From assembly GCA_947482115.1 (NCBI GenBank), contig CANKII010000003.1:124001-188000 (forward strand): 64,000 bases of DNA, written 5' to 3'. Source of the DNA: Fibrobacterota bacterium. GTDB lineage: Bacteria > Fibrobacterota > Fibrobacteria > UBA11236. How positions within the stretch are numbered: the stretch's first letter is position 1; every line of letters starts with the position of its first letter. The translations under genes and the position numbers were made by a program. Under the pieces are notes generated by a model. That model had not been told where the DNA came from and searched no databases. It worked only from the letters and a program-made list of their open reading frames with translations. Positions 1 through 8,774 of the stretch are shown here, one piece after another.

Positions 1-666
1 TCGGTGGCGCGATCGATTGGAACGGATCCGCAAAAAATCATGCGCGCCTACAACAATGAAATGGGCGCCGCTTTCGCCGAACCTTCGGTGGCTCCGTACA
101 AGGATGTTTCCGAAGTGCAGGGACTTGCGCATCGGAAACTTTTCTTCGCCCTGCTCGCCGTGCTTTTGCTCGGTTTGCTTTTCATTCTCGGCAAGGTCAA
201 TTCCTCCTCCGAAAAGAAAGCCGCCGCCGCAGAGCCCGCTCACACGGATACGGTAGCAGTGGCGATTCCTCCGCCCTCGGATAGCGTACCTGAAAGCAGC
301 GCCCTTCGCCCCGATTCCCTGAAGACGGATTCCGGCAAGGTCGCCACAAAAGATACGGTTGCTGCAAATGCAAAACCGGTCGTCAAAGACACGGTCGCAC
401 CCGCCGCTGTCAAAAATGAAAAAACCTTCAGCCGGGTTACCATCAAATGCATTGCGGACAGCACCCGTTTCCGTGTTTTCCGGATGCACAAAGCCACGGC
501 CTCGCAAACAATCTTCTCGGGCCAGCAAATGGAATTCATGCATAACGACACCATCACCGTGGTGCTTTACAGCAAGCGCAATGCGGAAATCTCCTACGGC
601 GACACGACCGTGACTCCCAAAGAACGCCGCTTCAAGGTTTACGGAAAAACCATCATCTATTTCTAA
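1..666 (+). CDS. RodZ-like cytoskeletal membrane protein, 3' part
   Basis: The reading frame is open to the left window edge, so the GTG at base 4 is probably internal and the N-terminus is missing. The first residues (SIGTDPQKIMRAYNNEM) look like the end of the helix-turn-helix domain of RodZ-type proteins. One membrane helix follows near residues 46-64 (LFFALLAVLLLGLLFILG), then a Pro/Ala/Thr-rich linker and a C-terminal beta-rich domain in the place of the RodZ periplasmic domain. RodZ links MreB to the cell-wall elongation machinery; that role is inferred from architecture only. The stop codon overlaps the hisB start by one base. Confidence 0.6.
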   Translation, partial: SVARSIGTDPQKIMRAYNNEMGAAFAEPSVAPYKDVSEVQGLAHRKLFFALLAVLLLGLLFILGKVNSSSEKKAAAAEPAHTDTVAVAIPPPSDSVPESSALRPDSLKTDSGKVATKDTVAANAKPVVKDTVAPAAVKNEKTFSRVTIKCIADSTRFRVFRMHKATASQTIFSGQQMEFMHNDTITVVLYSKRNAEISYGDTTVTPKERRFKVYGKTIIYF

Positions 667-1262
667 TGGACGGACTCATGCGCACAGCCTCCATCTCCCG
701 ACAAACCAAGGAAACCCGCATTGAATTGACGTTGGATCTGGATCGTCCTTCCGACGGGCCGATTCAAACCGGCTCGGGTTTTCTGGATCACATGCTGGAC
801 CTGCTCCGCAAGCACGGAGGCTTCGGCCTGAGCGTGGTGTGTCAGGGCGACATCCACATCGACATGCATCACAGCGCGGAGGACATCGCCATTTGTCTGG
901 GTCAGGCGTTGCATGAAGCTTTGGGTGGCAAAGAAGGCATTGAGCGCTACGGATTCTATTACGTGACCATGGACGAAGCCCTGGCCCGCTGCTGTCTGGA
1001 TCTCTCCGGTCGCATGTCGTTTGTGTGGAACGCGGCGGTGCCTGCGGCGAGCATCGGCAATCTGGACATGGAATTGATCCCGCATTTCTTCCGCAGCGTG
1101 GCGGAGAATGCGAAGATGAATTTGCATTTGGATCTGTTGCGCGGGACGAACAGTCACCACTGCGTGGAGGCTTTGTTCAAGGCATTCGCGCGGGCTTTGT
1201 CGATGGCCGTGTCGCCGTCGCGGAGGGTCGGCGGCGTGCCGTCGACGAAGGGGATGTTGTAA
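666..1262 (+). CDS. hisB: Imidazoleglycerol-phosphate dehydratase
   Basis: Sixth step of histidine synthesis: dehydrates imidazole glycerol phosphate to imidazole acetol phosphate in the cytosol. The 198 residues match the usual single-domain length. Family motifs are present: GSGFLDHML, the metal-binding HHSAEDIAICLGQAL, and the second HH in HHCVEALFKAFARAL. No phosphatase domain is fused, unlike the enterobacterial form. The ATG overlaps the stop of the preceding gene by one base. A second ATG four codons in would also keep every conserved motif, so the exact start is open. No other his genes lie in the window. Confidence 0.95.
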   Translation: MDGLMRTASISRQTKETRIELTLDLDRPSDGPIQTGSGFLDHMLDLLRKHGGFGLSVVCQGDIHIDMHHSAEDIAICLGQALHEALGGKEGIERYGFYYVTMDEALARCCLDLSGRMSFVWNAAVPAASIGNLDMELIPHFFRSVAENAKMNLHLDLLRGTNSHHCVEALFKAFARALSMAVSPSRRVGGVPSTKGML

Positions 1263-1268
1263 TAATGG

Positions 1269-1289
1269 CTCACTTTATTAAAAAGTGAG
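1269..1289. promoter_or_regulatory. Perfect 8-bp inverted repeat after hisB
   Basis: CTCACTTT and AAAGTGAG are separated by five A/T bases, just after the hisB stop and 17 bases before the hydrolase start. There is no run of T after it, so it is a weak terminator candidate. Its place near the hydrolase start also suits an operator. It marks the left edge of the AT-richer block. Confidence 0.35.
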
Positions 1290-1306
1290 GGACAATAGGA
1301 AGAAAC

Positions 1307-1978
1307 ATGAACAACCTACTCATACTACCGGGTGGTGGTAACCCTGACACTCCTATTTATTCGCGCGTTTATTCAGTCATCTCCCGTGAAGCCAAGATGC
1401 GCGGCTACGATCAAGTATTCACTCACATTCGTTGGCCGGGCCATACTACCGCTGACAAATACGAGATCTCTCCATCGCTAACTCTACCTGCTGCCGTCAA
1501 TGCCACAAAGGATTGTATTGCTGCATTACCGCCGGCCCCATTTGTAATTTTAGCCCGCTCCTTTGGATGTGTTGTTGCTTTGAAACTAATACAACAAGCA
1601 AATCCCATTGACAGGTGCCCTTCCAAAATAATCTTATGGGGTCCTATACCCTATTGGATGATCTGGGAAACATGCGTAAGGGACTTTGATGCAACTCGAG
1701 ACAAATCAAAAACCAAGGGACTTAAAATTGATCATAGCTATTACGCTACGACAGAACCCGTAGAGTCACTTATCCAAAAGATAGAGATACCAACAATCAT
1801 TGCTGCTGGAGAGGATGATCCTTATTGTAAACCGGCATATCTTGATTATCTTCGATCAATAGCAAAGAACAATCCTCATATTGAAATTAAAGAAAAAGTG
1901 CGAGGTGCACCACATGAAGTGACTGACGAAAATGGAGCCGATGTGGTACGTAATTATACGCAAACTTTATTTGACTAA
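1307..1978 (+). CDS. Alpha/beta hydrolase family protein
   Basis: A 223-residue soluble protein with an alpha/beta-hydrolase layout. The likely nucleophile is Ser85 in ARSFG, a variant of the GxSxG elbow with Ala in place of the first Gly. The candidate acid is Asp170 or Asp171 in AGEDDPYC, and the candidate general base is His203 in APHEV. An LPGGG stretch near the N-terminus suits an oxyanion loop. There is no signal peptide. The gene is more AT-rich than hisB and is followed by 181 bases before the permease gene, so co-transcription is uncertain. The substrate cannot be named; a small esterase or thioesterase-type role is possible. Confidence 0.7.
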   Translation: MNNLLILPGGGNPDTPIYSRVYSVISREAKMRGYDQVFTHIRWPGHTTADKYEISPSLTLPAAVNATKDCIAALPPAPFVILARSFGCVVALKLIQQANPIDRCPSKIILWGPIPYWMIWETCVRDFDATRDKSKTKGLKIDHSYYATTEPVESLIQKIEIPTIIAAGEDDPYCKPAYLDYLRSIAKNNPHIEIKEKVRGAPHEVTDENGADVVRNYTQTLFD

Positions 1979-2159
1979 AGCTCCATGAAGAAGCTTTGGG
2001 CGATTTCAACCAAAAAACTGTTTTCTTTAGGCCCTTTTACAAAAAATCCCATTATTGGGCTTTACTGTTAAATTCTTTCCCAGCCATACTTTAGATCAAA
2101 TAATATTCGATAACGGCCGTTACTGGAATTAATTTCTGATAAGTTCGAAGGAGAAGCCA

Positions 2160-3488
2160 ATGCTTGCACAAATCATCATCATTTGCGTGTTGGCCTCGCT
2201 ACCGATCGTAGCGTTTATCGGAAAACGAGGGCCACTGAAGGCAAGCCAATCTGTTGATTACTTCACGCTCGGCAACCGCAAGTTCAAATCTTTTCAAATT
2301 GCTGCTGGCATCAGTATGGCCTTCGTTGGAGGTGCCGCTACTCTAAACATGGCTTCTTTGGGGTATCAATATGGGTGGTCAGTAGCGGTCGACCCCTTAG
2401 CTGTCTTTGTTGCCCTAGTCATCGCTGTGGCTCTCGCCAAAAAAGTTCGCAATGGAAAAGGAATAACTATAACGGATGCTCTCTCAAGCTCCTCTCCTAC
2501 CTTGAGAGCTTTGCTCGGGATGACATCCCTAATTGTTTATCAACTTCTCACTGCCGCACAATTTGTAGCTGTCGGCAAACTGCTTGCGCCTTACTTTCCC
2601 AACATTCCAGTTGTTGTTATAATAGTGATACCTGCACTTGTTGTATTTCTGTATACCTATCTTCGCGGGTTCAATGCAGTTACTAGTACGGATGTTCTAC
2701 AGCTAATCATTATGTTAGTTCTGTATGCGATTCCTTGCATCTGGATCTTCTCAACAAAATCCTCCACCTCAACTGTCTCACCTATAACGGAAGCTCCAAT
2801 TGCTCCGTTTAGTTTGCTTATCTATCTCGCGCTTCCTCTCTTGTTCGTTCCCGTTTCACACGACACGAACATTCGCGTAAAGGCCGCAGCATCCTTATTC
2901 CATGCCCGTTCCGGACTAATAATTGGTGGCCTCCAATATGTGTTATTTCTCGCTGTTTCGATTGGAGTAGGCGTGTTCATGCGTCATACCGGACAAGCAG
3001 TTGATGTGTCTGAAAAAGTCCTTCCGCTTTTCTTCCAGACTCAGCTTGGCAGATTCAGCATACTCGGAACAGTTTCAGTACTTGCTGCAATAGTATCCAC
3101 ACTCGATTCATTCGCATTCGACACAATCGTATCAGCAAGTAATGATGTGTTAGGTCCTGCAAGGGCAAAAGGTTTTCTTTCGGATAGGAAGACCCTCGCA
3201 ATCGCCACTTTTGCCATCTTAAGTGCCGCTTTACTGATTGCCTTGGCGTTCCAACAGATATTGGGTCTGATTCTTGCTGCTTTGTTGCTCTACGTTTCAA
3301 TATTTATTCCCGTAGCTATTGGGCGATTGATCCGCGTCTCCGACTCACAACTCGTTTTAACAACATCAGTTACTGGTGTCATCATAGTCGGTTGTAAAAT
3401 AGCGGCCTATACCCCACCGTTGGAGCCAATTGCTTTTTTAGCGTTTCACCTGATCCTGATATTGACGATAAGGGCAGTGCGAAAATGA
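2160..3488 (+). CDS. Sodium/solute symporter-family permease
   Basis: A 442-residue polytopic membrane protein with about a dozen hydrophobic segments. The N-terminal SVDYFTLGNRKF and the internal GFNAVTSTDVLQ resemble the conserved first-helix loop and the signature region of the SSS (SLC5) family, which couples sodium import to uptake of sugars, amino acids or vitamins. A good ribosome site (GAAGGAG) precedes the ATG. The last four bases (ATGA) overlap the start of the TIR-methyltransferase gene, indicating translational coupling. The substrate is unknown. Pairing with an enzyme that may handle NAD or an amino acid suggests uptake of a related small molecule, but that is speculation. Confidence 0.75.
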   Translation: MLAQIIIICVLASLPIVAFIGKRGPLKASQSVDYFTLGNRKFKSFQIAAGISMAFVGGAATLNMASLGYQYGWSVAVDPLAVFVALVIAVALAKKVRNGKGITITDALSSSSPTLRALLGMTSLIVYQLLTAAQFVAVGKLLAPYFPNIPVVVIIVIPALVVFLYTYLRGFNAVTSTDVLQLIIMLVLYAIPCIWIFSTKSSTSTVSPITEAPIAPFSLLIYLALPLLFVPVSHDTNIRVKAAASLFHARSGLIIGGLQYVLFLAVSIGVGVFMRHTGQAVDVSEKVLPLFFQTQLGRFSILGTVSVLAAIVSTLDSFAFDTIVSASNDVLGPARAKGFLSDRKTLAIATFAILSAALLIALAFQQILGLILAALLLYVSIFIPVAIGRLIRVSDSQLVLTTSVTGVIIVGCKIAAYTPPLEPIAFLAFHLILILTIRAVRK

Positions 3489-4897
3489 AAATCTTCGTCG
3501 GAAGTTCAACAAAGAAAAAACCTGTTGCTGAAAAAATAGCATCTGCACTAGAGGCAGCTGATTTTCAGGTATTCCGTTGGTGGAACGTATTCCAAGGGGG
3601 TGACTACACTCTTGATCGCCTCATACAACTGAGTGATGCATGTGACGGCTCGGTTTTTATTTTTGGCGCTGACGATATAAATATAAAAATAAATGAACAA
3701 GGTGAAAAAAAAGTTGTCGAAACACAAGATAATGTCTTACTTGAATACGGTCTGTTCGTAGGGAAAACGAGTACTAAAAAAACTCTATTTGTTCGAGAAA
3801 AAGATGTGAAAATCCCGAGTGACTTAAATGGCATTACATATATCAATCAGAAAAACTATATTCCTAAAATCGTCCAAGCATTGAAAGATGCTCTCGGAAA
3901 TGCCCCACCTTCACAACTTGCGAGCCGAGTCGTAATTCACGCAAGCCGAAACCTGCTTGATAAAGTTAGGAAAGAAACACCTGTTCCTTTGAATTGGTAT
4001 TCTCGGTCACTTTATATTGGATCTAGAGGAGCAAACGCATGGGCAGCGGTTGAAGAAGACCAGAATTATTCTGGACGTCAGGATTTTGATGCCGTTCGAG
4101 CTCTTATCGAAAAACTTGTGAAGGATGCCGAACTAAAACCGACCGATTGCATTGTTTCATTCGGGCCGGGACTCGGTCTTCTCGATAAAGAGGTCCTGCC
4201 CATATTGAGTGGCGGCGGAATGGTTGAATATATTGCCGTTGATATCAACGACTACTTGGCCGTTCATGCAGCTGACTTTCTCGATCGAGCTTCAAAACAG
4301 ACCCAAGCGCCATTCTGTATCGTCGCCGATTTTGAAAATGATATGAGTGTCATCACGGATATAGTCCATGAACGTACAGGCCCCGGTCGGGTTTTTATGA
4401 TGCTGGGAGGCACGTTTGGAAATCTTGAAAGAGGCGAAGATGGCTTTTTGAACGGCCTACATGCTTGCATGCATCCTGATGATGTAGCGATTCTTGATGT
4501 TTTCACATATGTGGATAACTACACTGTACAACGGGACAGCTATCACAATCTCAACGGAATCGCTGATAGTATTAAACATTTTTTGGCAGTTGGTGTAGAG
4601 CGTCGCTTTCGCACACCTATCGAAGAGGTTATGAAATCTATCACGAGTCATGTTAAATTCGAAACTAAGCGTACAAGCCAGATCGAAAATACTCGGGAAT
4701 TTTCTTTTCGCTGTATGAGGGGGGGGCTCCCATTGATTTATGTCAGGCGCTATGATTTCGAGTCGTTTAAGAAGCATCTAGAAGACCGTCGCTTCGATGT
4801 AATCGGGTCAGGTACTGTTGGCGATTCAAACAGGCTAGTACGCCGGTCCGTATTTTTTCTAAAGAAACGTCAGAGCTCTAAAAAGAAGAAGCCTTAG
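3485..4897 (+). CDS. TIR-like domain fused to EgtD-like methyltransferase
   Basis: A 470-residue two-domain protein. Residues 1-125 match the TIR-like nucleotide-binding domain seen in Pycsar/CBASS effectors (Cap12 type): MKIFVGSS strand, then QDNVLLEYGLFVG with Glu87 at the usual NADase catalytic position. Residues 150-465 resemble the histidine-specific SAM methyltransferase family (EgtD type): SFGPGLG at 225-231 as SAM loop, VDIN at the end of the second strand, and VFMMLGGTFGNL at 303-314. The start codon overlaps the permease stop (ATGA). TIR proteins of this class deplete NAD in phage defence. What the methyltransferase half acts on is unknown. No nucleotide cyclase lies beside it. The gene is AT-richer than its flanks, suggesting transfer. 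Confidence 0.75.
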   Translation: MKIFVGSSTKKKPVAEKIASALEAADFQVFRWWNVFQGGDYTLDRLIQLSDACDGSVFIFGADDINIKINEQGEKKVVETQDNVLLEYGLFVGKTSTKKTLFVREKDVKIPSDLNGITYINQKNYIPKIVQALKDALGNAPPSQLASRVVIHASRNLLDKVRKETPVPLNWYSRSLYIGSRGANAWAAVEEDQNYSGRQDFDAVRALIEKLVKDAELKPTDCIVSFGPGLGLLDKEVLPILSGGGMVEYIAVDINDYLAVHAADFLDRASKQTQAPFCIVADFENDMSVITDIVHERTGPGRVFMMLGGTFGNLERGEDGFLNGLHACMHPDDVAILDVFTYVDNYTVQRDSYHNLNGIADSIKHFLAVGVERRFRTPIEEVMKSITSHVKFETKRTSQIENTREFSFRCMRGGLPLIYVRRYDFESFKKHLEDRRFDVIGSGTVGDSNRLVRRSVFFLKKRQSSKKKKP

Positions 4898-4928
4898 CGA
4901 ACAAATGATTCGCTCCCCTACCTAAACC

Positions 4929-5297
4929 ATGCTTGATCTTTTCCTCCTCATCCTCATCCTCTTCCTCTATTCCGTCTATCAGATCAATCAGCGGGTGCAG
5001 GCGAACAAAACGACGAATCGGCTGTGCGAAGACCAACAACGCGGACCAAAACCCGGCCATCGCGAAGCAACATCATCCGTCATCCGGAACGACGAACAAC
5101 ATTACGCCCGTGTATTGGGTCTTCACGGCCCCACAACCCCGGACGACATCAAAAAGAAATACCGTGAACTGGTCGCGCAATATCATCCGGACAAGGTCAG
5201 CCATCTCGGGGAAAAACTTCAAACGGTGGCTGAAGAAGAGATGAAAAATCTCAACGAAGCCTATGGTTTCTTCAAAAAGAAGTACACTATCACCTGA
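4929..5297 (+). CDS. Membrane-anchored J-domain protein
   Basis: A 122-residue protein with one N-terminal membrane helix (LFLLILILFLYSVY), a polar linker, and a C-terminal J domain carrying the HPD motif in AQYHPDKV. J domains stimulate the ATPase of DnaK-type Hsp70 chaperones. The DjlA-like order of membrane anchor plus terminal J domain suggests it recruits DnaK to the inner membrane. It lacks the zinc and substrate-binding domains of DnaJ. It begins 31 bases after the TIR fusion and returns to the GC-richer composition of the host, so it marks the right side of the AT-richer block. Confidence 0.85.
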   Translation: MLDLFLLILILFLYSVYQINQRVQANKTTNRLCEDQQRGPKPGHREATSSVIRNDEQHYARVLGLHGPTTPDDIKKKYRELVAQYHPDKVSHLGEKLQTVAEEEMKNLNEAYGFFKKKYTIT

Positions 5298-5315
5298 CAC
5301 CACCGGAGGCCCAAA

Positions 5316-6140
5316 ATGAGCGACCACAGTTCCGACAAGGCTTTTGCGGGATCCATCCCCGCGCTTTACCAAACCCATCTCGTTCCAATGATCTTCCAAC
5401 CCTATGCCGACGATCTCGCCGCACGACTGGCTGCGAGATTAAAACCCGGAGCCCAGATACTTGAGATTGCCGCAGGCACTGGCGTCGTCACTCGCGCGAT
5501 GGCGTCCGCGCTGCCCAGCACCATCTCCATCGTCGCAACCGATCTCAATCAGGACATGCTGAATCAAGCCTCCACACACGGCACCAGTCGTCCCGTTGTC
5601 TGGCGTCAGGCGGATGCGATGGCGCTTCCGTTTGACGCTGGAACATTCGATGCAGTCGTCTGCCAGTTCGGAGTCATGTTCTTCCCCGATAAAGCCGCCG
5701 CGTATGCGGAAGTCCGCCGCGTACTCAAGCCGGGTGGTGTTTTCATGTTCAACGTATGGGACCGCACCGAAGACAATGACTTCGCGGATATCGCCACAAA
5801 GACTGTGGAAAAAGTTTTCCCTGAAAATCCTCCCGGTTTTCTGAAACGTACGCCGTATGCCTATTTCGATCCGGCCAAGATTAAATTGGATTTGTCGAAC
5901 GGTGGATTCACCGCAGTGCCGGAGATCATAACGCTGACGGCTCGCGGACGCGCGGAATCTGCCCAAAGCGCCGCCGTGGGTTATTGTCAGGCGACGCCAA
6001 TGCGCAAGGAAATCGAGGATCGAAAAACACCTTCGCTCGAGGAAGTGACGGGCATCATGGCGGAAGCGGTTGTGCAACGGTTCGGACACGGTTCCGTGGA
6101 CAGCAAGATCCAGGCGGTAGTGGTCATCGTCGAAGTTTGA
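5316..6140 (+). CDS. Class I SAM-dependent methyltransferase
   Basis: A 274-residue Rossmann-fold methyltransferase of the UbiE/Methyltransf_11 type. ILEIAAGTGVVTRAM is motif I (SAM glycine loop), ATDLNQDML is the acidic end of strand two, and ADAMALPFDAGTFDAVVCQFGVMFF is the motif II/post-II region. VLKPGGVFMFNVWD is motif III. It lies 18 bases after the J-protein gene and 10 bases before the membrane glycosyltransferase-like gene. The acceptor molecule cannot be told from the sequence. Confidence 0.85.
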   Translation: MSDHSSDKAFAGSIPALYQTHLVPMIFQPYADDLAARLAARLKPGAQILEIAAGTGVVTRAMASALPSTISIVATDLNQDMLNQASTHGTSRPVVWRQADAMALPFDAGTFDAVVCQFGVMFFPDKAAAYAEVRRVLKPGGVFMFNVWDRTEDNDFADIATKTVEKVFPENPPGFLKRTPYAYFDPAKIKLDLSNGGFTAVPEIITLTARGRAESAQSAAVGYCQATPMRKEIEDRKTPSLEEVTGIMAEAVVQRFGHGSVDSKIQAVVVIVEV

Positions 6141-6150
6141 GACGAAACCC

Positions 6151-7653
6151 ATGAATCCTTTGCGACGGACTCCGCTTGTTGTCCCGATTCTTATCGCATC
6201 CGTCTTTTTCCTGATCCCAGTCCTTTTCTCCCTGGCTCTCCGATCCCAATCCACGCTCTTTGAACTGCCTCTCACCGAGGACGGTTATTATCTGCTGTCC
6301 GTCTCCCGCAATATCGCGATGGGCCACGGCATCACCATTGACGGACATCAATGGACGAATGGATTTCAACCGCTTTTCGCTTTTCTTCTCGTGCCCATTT
6401 ACGCTGTCCTTTCGGGAGATCGATATGCCAGCCTGCATGGAGTCCTTGCCCTTCACGTCTTAATTCACATAGCCACGGCCTTTGTCCTCGGATCCATCGT
6501 CAAAACGGCCCTGCGTTCCCGTGGTAATGAGCAAGGTGTGCTTGGTTATTGGTTGACCGTATTCTTGTGGCTTGCAAGCCGGTATGTATTGACCAACAGC
6601 TATAACGGACTCGAAACAGGTTGCGTTCTGTTTTTTTACGCGATAGTCTGGAGGCTATACCAGCTCAACTGGCTCGACGGATGGAAACTCTTCGTGTTCG
6701 GAGTTATGCTCGGACTGCTCGTCTTGGCACGAATTGACGCCGCCATTTTTGTGGCGATTCTTTCCATCTCCGAATTGTTCCGGCAAAACACTTCTCCACC
6801 CTTGAAGCTGAAACGGGCCGCGGCCATGGCATCCCTTTCGTTTGCCGTTTCATCGCCGTGGTGGTTCTACAACCTTCTGTCCTTTGGTTCCCTGATGCCT
6901 TCGAGCGGAACGGCACAATCCGCACATTTCTCACTCTTCCGTGTTGTGCCCATGGCGCAAAGCCTGCTTCAGGTTTGGACTCCATACTTGCAATTGCGAT
7001 GGATTGAGGGCGTACCGCAAATGCTGGTGCAGGGATGCCTAGTGTTAATCCTTGTGCTGTTGTTCAGAAAAAACGCGTTTGCAGAAATGGAACACAGTGC
7101 GACATTACGGATGGGAGGCATTCTGCTTTTATCCACATTTGTCCTCACCCTTTATTATCTGTTCTTTTTCGGAGCCGCGCATTTTTACGGTCGTTATCTA
7201 TCCCCCTATATGCTGTTGGCTATTCCACTGGCGGTCGTTGCACTGGCCGGTCAGCGTTTTCATTCCCGCTGGTATTACGCCATAATCGTACCTGTGGGGA
7301 TTTTCGGATTGGTCTCAATCATCGGCTGGGATTTTCAGGTTTGGGTTCGAAAAAGTCCGTTTCCGGATCAAGTACAACTTGTTCAGACCAACGTACCCGT
7401 TTCGGAAGAAGTCAGTGCGGGTCAATCCGGCACACTGGGATACTTTCGCGATCACGTGGTCAACCTGGACGGCAAAGTCAATGTGGAAGCTTTGCATTAT
7501 CTGAACAATTCACTGGAATATCTCAGGCGTCGTGACATCCACTGGTATTGCGACTGGGAAAGCGGGTATCTCGGACTCCATCCCGTGGAAAACGGCTGGA
7601 CCGTGGTCGCGACACGCGGCCGCTTCTTGCTCTATCACCACAACAGCTATTAG
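6151..7653 (+). CDS. Polytopic membrane protein, GT-C glycosyltransferase-like
   Basis: A 500-residue protein with roughly ten or more hydrophobic segments. After the first helix comes a loop with LPLTEDGYYLLSVSRNIAMG, holding the acidic pair (E-D) expected of GT-C enzymes that use lipid-phosphate sugar donors. WTNGFQPLFAFLLVPIY follows. The C-terminal 120 residues look soluble and periplasmic. The architecture suggests transfer of a sugar to lipid or protein in the periplasm. Family assignment rests on topology and this loop, so it is tentative. The stop codon overlaps the convergent bshA gene by four bases. Confidence 0.6.
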   Translation: MNPLRRTPLVVPILIASVFFLIPVLFSLALRSQSTLFELPLTEDGYYLLSVSRNIAMGHGITIDGHQWTNGFQPLFAFLLVPIYAVLSGDRYASLHGVLALHVLIHIATAFVLGSIVKTALRSRGNEQGVLGYWLTVFLWLASRYVLTNSYNGLETGCVLFFYAIVWRLYQLNWLDGWKLFVFGVMLGLLVLARIDAAIFVAILSISELFRQNTSPPLKLKRAAAMASLSFAVSSPWWFYNLLSFGSLMPSSGTAQSAHFSLFRVVPMAQSLLQVWTPYLQLRWIEGVPQMLVQGCLVLILVLLFRKNAFAEMEHSATLRMGGILLLSTFVLTLYYLFFFGAAHFYGRYLSPYMLLAIPLAVVALAGQRFHSRWYYAIIVPVGIFGLVSIIGWDFQVWVRKSPFPDQVQLVQTNVPVSEEVSAGQSGTLGYFRDHVVNLDGKVNVEALHYLNNSLEYLRRRDIHWYCDWESGYLGLHPVENGWTVVATRGRFLLYHHNSY

Positions 7654-8774
7654 CCCGCCATCACCTCGCGATACAACGCCTCGTATTGCGCCACTGCCAC
7701 TTCCGGTGGGAAGACGGTTTCGGCGCGCTTGCGCCCGGCTAGCCCCATGCGTTTACGCAGCTCAGCGGAGCGACCCAACTCGACCGCGTATTTCCCCATG
7801 CTTTCCACATCGCCCACGGGAGCAAGGAATCCGGTTTCACCGTGAACCACGACTTCGGGAACGCCGCCCGAATCGGATGCGATTACCGGCATCTCACAGG
7901 CCATCGCTTCCAACGGAGCCAGTCCGAAGCTTTCCACTTCGGACGGAAATAGAAACACATCACCGCAACCCATGAGGCTAGGCACATCGTGCTGATTACC
8001 GAGAAAGCGGACGCGATCCGCCACACCCAGTTGTTCCGCCAAATCACGCGCGGAACGGAGTGTCGGACCTTCGCCGATCATCACCAGCACGGCATCGACG
8101 GAATTTGCAGCGCGGGCAAAAACGTGAACCACATCCTCGACTCGTTTGATGGGCCTGAAGTTGGAAAGATGCATGTACACCACCTGACCCTCGGTTGCAA
8201 AGGCGGAGCGGTGGCAGTGTCCATCCAGATGTTTGAACAGGGACATGTCCGCAAAATTGTAGATGCGCCGGATTTTCTTTTCAGGATGAAAGACTTCCTC
8301 CGTCTTACGCTTGAGATAATCCGAAACAGCGGTCACAGCCGTGCTTTGCTCGATGCCGAAGCGGGTCAATTCAAAAAAACTTTTCTCCTGCCCCACCAAA
8401 GTGATATCGGTTCCATGCAAGGTGGTGACAATCGGAAGGCGTTTGGGCAACAGCATCTGTGCTGCGAGATAAGCGCTGATGGCATGGGGAATGGCGTAAT
8501 GAACATGCAGGACATCCAGCGATTCGGAAACGGCGACCTCGCGCATCTTCGCGGCCAGCGCCATGTTCATGGGCGCATGGTCGAACACAGGATAGGCATT
8601 CGCCTCCACCGTATGGAAACGGATGTTCTCATGGAATTCACCGCGAAGCCGATATGGCACACCGAGCGTAATGAAATGAACCGAGTGCCCGCGCAACGCC
8701 AGAAACTTTCCCAATTCTGAAGCGAGAACGCCACTGCCGCCCAAGGTCGGATGGCAGGTAATACCGATTCTCAT
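7650..8774 (-). CDS. bshA: N-acetylglucosaminyl-malate synthase, bacillithiol step 1
   Basis: A GT4-family glycosyltransferase of 374 residues. It joins L-malate to UDP-GlcNAc to make GlcNAc-malate, the first intermediate of bacillithiol. BshA features are clear: the start MRIGITCHPTLGGSGVLASE, VHYAIPHAISAYLA, TTLHGTDITLVG, and the GT4 signature FLFPSEVESFGLAPLEAMACE. Its ATG overlaps the stop of bshB1 (ATGA), and it is the last gene of the bsh operon. The neighbouring bshB1 and bshC make the assignment firm. No bacillithiol transferase or bacilliredoxin gene is visible in the window. Confidence 0.95.
   Translation of the reverse strand: MRIGITCHPTLGGSGVLASELGKFLALRGHSVHFITLGVPYRLRGEFHENIRFHTVEANAYPVFDHAPMNMALAAKMREVAVSESLDVLHVHYAIPHAISAYLAAQMLLPKRLPIVTTLHGTDITLVGQEKSFFELTRFGIEQSTAVTAVSDYLKRKTEEVFHPEKKIRRIYNFADMSLFKHLDGHCHRSAFATEGQVVYMHLSNFRPIKRVEDVVHVFARAANSVDAVLVMIGEGPTLRSARDLAEQLGVADRVRFLGNQHDVPSLMGCGDVFLFPSEVESFGLAPLEAMACEMPVIASDSGGVPEVVVHGETGFLAPVGDVESMGKYAVELGRSAELRKRMGLAGRKRAETVFPPEVAVAQYEALYREVMAG

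Noticed and set aside
663-1160. Minus-strand ORF across hisB
   Set aside because: Shadow of hisB, which carries all its family motifs on the plus strand.
7989-8720. Plus-strand 243-residue ORF in bshA
   Set aside because: Shadow of bshA, whose GT4 motifs are clear on the minus strand.
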